A DNA stretch of 64,000 bases. Origin: Hyphomicrobiales bacterium (GTDB taxonomy: Bacteria > Pseudomonadota > Alphaproteobacteria > Rhizobiales > Rhizobiaceae). Shown here in pieces: positions 60,781 through 64,000 of this stretch; position 1 is the first letter of the stretch; each line of letters starts with the position of its first letter. The stretch spans positions 1 to 64,000 of the forward strand of contig UBTY01000051.1 in assembly GCA_900468535.1 (NCBI GenBank). The letters run 5' to 3'. The position numbers and the translations under genes were made by a program. The notes beneath the pieces were generated by a model, which worked only from the letters and a program-made list of their open reading frames with translations, searched no databases and had not been told where the DNA came from.

Positions 60781-61050
60781 TTACATCGCTCTCCGTGGCG
60801 AAGACCCTTGTCGTTTAACTGCGTTAACGGAAGTTTCTGGCAGGGTGTCAAAAGGTGACTCAAGCGCTTTGATCAACTGGTCAAGAAAAGCTTCATTGCT
60901 CCTGGTTTGAACGAGTTCGACCGCAGCGGTGATTGCGCGGCGACCCTCCGAGCTGTCGATGTCGTGGTGATTAAGTTGGCACCATTCGCGCACACTAGAG
61001 GTGACGGTTTCGATTTCCTCGTCGGAAAGGGAAATGAGGGACATTAACAT
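60781..61050 (-). CDS. small hypothetical protein
   Basis: 89 residues from the ATG at 61050 with GGAGGAG upstream (ATG 61044 is an alternative). Acidic N-terminal helix ISLSDEEIETVTSSVREWCQ, then HHDIDSSEGRRAITAAVELVQTRS, a pattern I recall in small rhizobial proteins of unknown role. No membrane segment. Confidence 0.65.
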   Translation of the reverse strand: MLMSLISLSDEEIETVTSSVREWCQLNHHDIDSSEGRRAITAAVELVQTRSNEAFLDQLIKALESPFDTLPETSVNAVKRQGSSPRRAM

Positions 61051-61590
61051 CCAGATGCTCCTCCGTTCGATCGGCAAGAGCGAATAGCAACTCCCAAGCG
61101 GCGCCCACCGGGCATTCCTGACGCCGATGGTCATTACTGTACGCTCATTCCCTAGAAGGGATACCAATAATTGGTTCTGTTCGTTACCGTACAATTGGCG
61201 AGCTGAGCTTTGCCAATCGTCATCTTCGAACATGCTGCTTGAATACGCACAAAATGGTCCATCGCTTGAAGAAAAGCGTCCGGTGTGCTGCACGTAACTC
61301 CGTTATCAAAGACAGCGCTACCATCATGAATGCTTTGAAACTGGGTCGGGTGCACGTGTACGCTTGTTCGGGCGCATGCAGAAAAGGTCGCATTTCGGAA
61401 GCCGAGCCGCCGATGCCCACATCTCGAGATCACCCTGCATCTGCGGGGTAAATAACTCCCGATGGCCGCGAACTTATGGCGCATTCCACCATGCCGCTGT
61501 GTTCATCGGAATTGGTTCGTTACGACTTGGCGTGTGTTGTCTTGGTTTATGCCCGACGCTTGCGTCGCAGGATCTGAGGGGAACAATTGC
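61051..61590. other. 540 bp without a supported gene
   Basis: A minus frame (61152-61484) ends CACARTSVHVHPTQFQSIHD-like sequence with protein-like composition but no ribosome site or family. Otherwise nothing seen. Confidence 0.35.
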
Positions 61591-61821
61591 ATGTCGGCTT
61601 GGTTCACATCGGACGGATACAAATCAAGGACAAAGAAAATGCGCCGACGATTGCTCGAAAAACGAACTGCAGAGAAGGTCGCTCGCAACCTTGCAACACA
61701 TGCCAAGCCAAACAGCCTTCGTGGCGCTCAGGTGCTTCCCCCTCATCGGGTTGACTTGACTTTGGCGCCCGGCACGCTCGATCAAATCCGTACTCGGCCG
61801 AAGGCGGGACGCGATCACTGA
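61591..61821 (+). CDS. small basic hypothetical protein
   Basis: 76 residues from the ATG at 61591 (MSAWFTSDGYKSRTKKMRRR) with GAGGGGAA eight bases upstream; ATG 61639 would give 60. Strongly basic (LLEKRTAEKVARNLATHAKP) and Arg/Lys rich, suggesting nucleic-acid binding or a secreted peptide; no family. Confidence is low because the coding signal is weak. Confidence 0.4.
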   Translation: MSAWFTSDGYKSRTKKMRRRLLEKRTAEKVARNLATHAKPNSLRGAQVLPPHRVDLTLAPGTLDQIRTRPKAGRDH

Positions 61822-61929
61822 TTGTTTCCGATGGCGGGCGGGCATGTCAGCTTTGCGCCTGACGAGCTCTCCAGATGCTGAGAGCAAAAAAGACGCGGGG
61901 GGCAACACACCATCCCGATGATATCTGTA

Positions 61930-62590
61930 TCAGCGATCCCAAAAGCTCGCCCTCAAACTATTACTTAAGAAGCCCATCGCTCCGAATTCATCCCAGCCAC
62001 TCAGTGCGGACGCACTGTCCTCGACAATACCTTGAGTGGATTTGGACTTCTTCTGCTTCTTCAAGGAGCGGGTTAGCTTCGCTTGGAATGCGGCGCGACT
62101 TCGGTTTTTTTCTTTGGCTACCGCGTCGTCTTCCCGCCAATGGTCCACCGCATTCCGGTCAAGCAGGTCCTCGACAACACGAGGGTCGAAGACGTGGAAC
62201 GTGATTTTTCTTACCCGCCCTTGCAGCCTTACAGTTCGCGTACCTGCACTCGGGAGACGGCCATCTTCGAGCCAGCGCTTTCTTTCGGAAGCTGTAATCG
62301 TCAGGATGTCTTCGATCTCTCGGGGATGATTGGGAGGTTGGCAATGTCATCGAGTTCCGTGGAAACAGCAAGTGACGTTGAGCGGAACGCCGTCTTTGAG
62401 GCCTCCGGCAAGAGCGCTTGCCCTGATGTCTAGTGATTTCCTGAAAGGCGGCGCCAGGCGGGCGCGGACTTCCTGCAAGATACCTTTCACCCTGACGGCC
62501 GATCCAAGGGTGGCAGCCGGTGCGAGCTTCAACTCTCTGATTAGCTCCGGGATCGTTGCTGTCGTTCTCTTTTTTGTGTTTGTTTGCCAT
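61930..62590 (-). pseudogene. unidentified gene broken by frameshifts
   Basis: Coding-like segments lie in successive minus frames: MANKHKKENDSNDPGANQRV (start 62590), then ATIPELIRELKLAPAATLGS and ASALAGGLKDGVPLNVTCCF, then REIEDILTITASERKRWLED, LPSAGTRTVRLQGRVRKITF and VVEDLLDRNAVDHWREDDAV ending FLSNSLRASFWDR. The last part is consistent and charged, so a real protein of about 215 residues probably existed. Family not recognised. At least two shifts (near 62540 and 62380). Confidence 0.5.
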
Positions 62591-62698
62591 GCTGCATCAG
62601 ATGGGATCGAGGCGATGGAGCGTCAATAACGCGAGCGGAATTCACCTTGGTTTCCAATCCTGGCACCAGCGCCGACGTAAGGCTATTTGGAGCGGCAG

Positions 62699-62720
62699 GG
62701 CCCGACATAGTTGTCGGGCC
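62699..62720. terminator. hairpin after the PRC-barrel gene
   Basis: Perfect 9-bp inverted repeat GGCCCGACA (62699-62707) and TGTCGGGCC (62712-62720) with a 4-base loop, 12 bases after the minus-strand stop at 62732. No T-run, so termination is inferred from place. Confidence 0.5.
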
Positions 62721-62731
62721 TACCTGACTAT

Positions 62732-63028
62732 TCAGTCGTGATGCTCAGGCATCTGTTTCAACTCGTCCTTCGTCCAACTGGTGATGGCATGAACGTCGCC
62801 GTCTTCATCGCGCATGAAATCGAGCTCGGACATCGGAAGTGCGACTGGTTTCGCGCCAATGCCAAGGAAACCGCCGACATCAATGACGGCTGAACTACTG
62901 GCCCCCGCGCTATGGATATGGTCGACCTTCCCAACCTTGTGGTCATCTGCGCCATAGATCGTCGCGCCCTCCAGAATTGCCGGCGTGAGTTCCGATGGTG
63001 AAAGACGGACGTGATTGGTGTGATCCAT
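62732..63028 (-). CDS. PRC-barrel domain protein
   Basis: 98 residues from the ATG at 63028 with AGGAGGAG upstream; an upstream frame is untranslated. PRC-barrel pattern: TPAILEGATIYGADDHKVGKVDHIHS, then AVIDVGGFLGIGAKPVALPMSELDF and a C-terminal helix SWTKDELKQMP. These beta-barrels bind partner proteins; the rhizobial stress forms are small and soluble, as here. Followed by a hairpin at 62699-62720. Confidence 0.9.
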   Translation of the reverse strand: MDHTNHVRLSPSELTPAILEGATIYGADDHKVGKVDHIHSAGASSSAVIDVGGFLGIGAKPVALPMSELDFMRDEDGDVHAITSWTKDELKQMPEHHD

Positions 63029-63382
63029 TTTTTCTCCTCCTATGTTGGAGGAGGGATAATACCAAGGTGGCCTAGAAGGTTCCGCAGCTCGCCCGCAGCG
63101 GGGAGCTTTTGACTGTCTCTCGGGCCGAGCGAGACGTGCAACGATTGCCACTTCACACCTCAGCGCTTCACCAGACTAAAGCTAAGTGTCGAAGAACGGG
63201 ACGGCCGGACCAACACAACGGGTCGTGCGGTCCCTTTGACGATCATAACTCCGCCGAAGCGCCTATGATATCAGCGCCCCCGCCGAACACGCCAAACTGG
63301 GCGATTTCGAATGGTTCGGCCTAGTGCGCGCTTGGCGCCGGCTCTCCCGCAAAATATCATCGAGCACCATCGGGGTGTTATC

Positions 63383-63646
63383 TCATTGTTGATTGAAGCC
63401 AGGCGTTATGATGGGAGAGGCGTCACCTGCCATCTTGCCGTCAATATTCTCGGAACTAACGCTAAGCCGACTTCTGAGATACGTGGAGACGTCGCCTCCG
63501 CAGGCGTCGTCCAATTCGACGGCCGAGTAGCCGGCAGCCTCTGCTTTTGCTCGAATAATCTCAGCCTCCTGTTCGATGGCGACGACGTCATCGGGGTTCA
63601 AATCGTCATTTGCATTCTGGTCGAGCCAGTCGCTGATATTCTTCAT
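63383..63646 (-). CDS. DUF768-like small protein
   Basis: 87 residues from the ATG at 63646 with AAGGAG ten bases upstream. The pattern ISDWLDQNANDDLNPDDVVA and IRAKAEAAGYSAVELDDACGGDVSTYL matches the rhizobial DUF768 family (FLxxWI..N...AE..G...EIEE..GGDV..YI). Function unknown. It is the last supported gene of the window. Confidence 0.75.
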   Translation of the reverse strand: MKNISDWLDQNANDDLNPDDVVAIEQEAEIIRAKAEAAGYSAVELDDACGGDVSTYLRSRLSVSSENIDGKMAGDASPIITPGFNQQ

Positions 63647-64000
63647 GACATACAAACTCCTTGATGGGCCCGGAAAGGCGTCTATCTCAAGAACGTCCAA
63701 CGGCAGGAAGAGTTGCGCTCGTTGCCTTGCTCGATCCTGGCCAGTTGCGTTGTGGGATGGCGGCAGGCAATGCGCTCAATTGTCCCAAACACCGGTTGTA
63801 GACCCAACTGCGATACAAAGGCGGTCGCGATCGTCTCCGCTTGCTATTCTGCCTGTCCGGTTTCGGCTGGAGGCAGTCAAGGAAAGGTAGTGACTGCCTT
63901 TCCGAACGGCATCATGTTTCACGCGTCGCCAGGCGAAATTCGATCATTCGCAATATTGAGAAGCGGGCCATCTCAAACTGTATCCAAGAGCTCCACGTCT
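63647..64000. other. right edge, 354 bp without a supported gene
   Basis: The DUF768 gene leader followed by sequence with no gene I can support. The plus frame 63576-63890 is judged a chance frame. Confidence 0.35.

Noticed and set aside
1..64000. CRISPR array, tRNA, rRNA, phage or conjugation genes
   Set aside because: No spaced direct repeats, clover-leaf sequences, rRNA stretches or structural/relaxase genes were seen on reading through; not an exhaustive scan.

Overview
The window reads as GC-rich (about 60 percent by eye) alphaproteobacterial DNA, most likely from the Rhizobiales (Rhizobium, Agrobacterium, Sinorhizobium or Mesorhizobium group). The reasons are HWE-type histidine kinases, many small proteins of families I know mainly from rhizobia (DUF768, DUF982, DUF1236, DUF3008, DUF6894), AbcR-like small RNA genes, EcfG-type general-stress promoters (GGAAC, 16 bases, CGTT), and binding-protein sugar transport with a MalK/UgpC-type ATPase. 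I see no rRNA, tRNA, CRISPR array, replication or phage genes. It looks like accessory chromosome or megaplasmid DNA with mild decay: one broken IS66 copy and several frameshifted genes.

Layout. 0-7 kb: cupin, L,D-transpeptidase, cold-shock protein, Old Yellow Enzyme, transketolase, luciferase-like monooxygenase. 7.7-17.5 kb: arylsulfatase, SphA-like outer-membrane protein, DadA-type FAD oxidoreductase, a membrane-anchored regulator and a DUF1254 gene broken by three frameshifts. An IS66 remnant interrupts this set. A shared sequence near 9204, 12815 and 16144 suggests one regulon. 14-24.7 kb: small stress and envelope genes, plus a diverged duplication (14.0-14.85 kb and 23.95-24.7 kb) of a module made of a short RNA, a 5' leader with a hairpin over the ribosome binding site, and a small protein gene. 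A second small-RNA family has copies near 22.3 and 24.65 kb. 25-28.3 kb: a large GAF/PAS HWE kinase overlapping its single-domain response regulator.

28.5-46.7 kb: a general-stress neighbourhood with GFA-family proteins, a monooxygenase, cytoplasmic amylase, the TIGR02587/TIGR02588 pair, DUF1206, a YflT-like protein, MgtC, DUF3008, a second L,D-transpeptidase, a PNPOx-like stress protein, YihY and MscS. EcfG-type promoters lie 23-32 bases before several starts. 47-57.6 kb: an intact sugar-use locus. Eight minus-strand genes (deoR, BadF-type kinase, binding protein, two permeases, AgaS-like SIS protein, GatZ/KbaZ-like protein, UgpC-type ATPase) sit beside a GH4 alpha-glycosidase divergent from an AraC regulator. 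They suggest uptake of an alpha-galactoside or amino-sugar glycoside and conversion of galactosamine phosphate to tagatose-6-phosphate and then fructose-6-phosphate. 57.7-64 kb: a receiver-Crp fusion regulator and more small stress genes (PRC-barrel, DUF768-like and hypotheticals).
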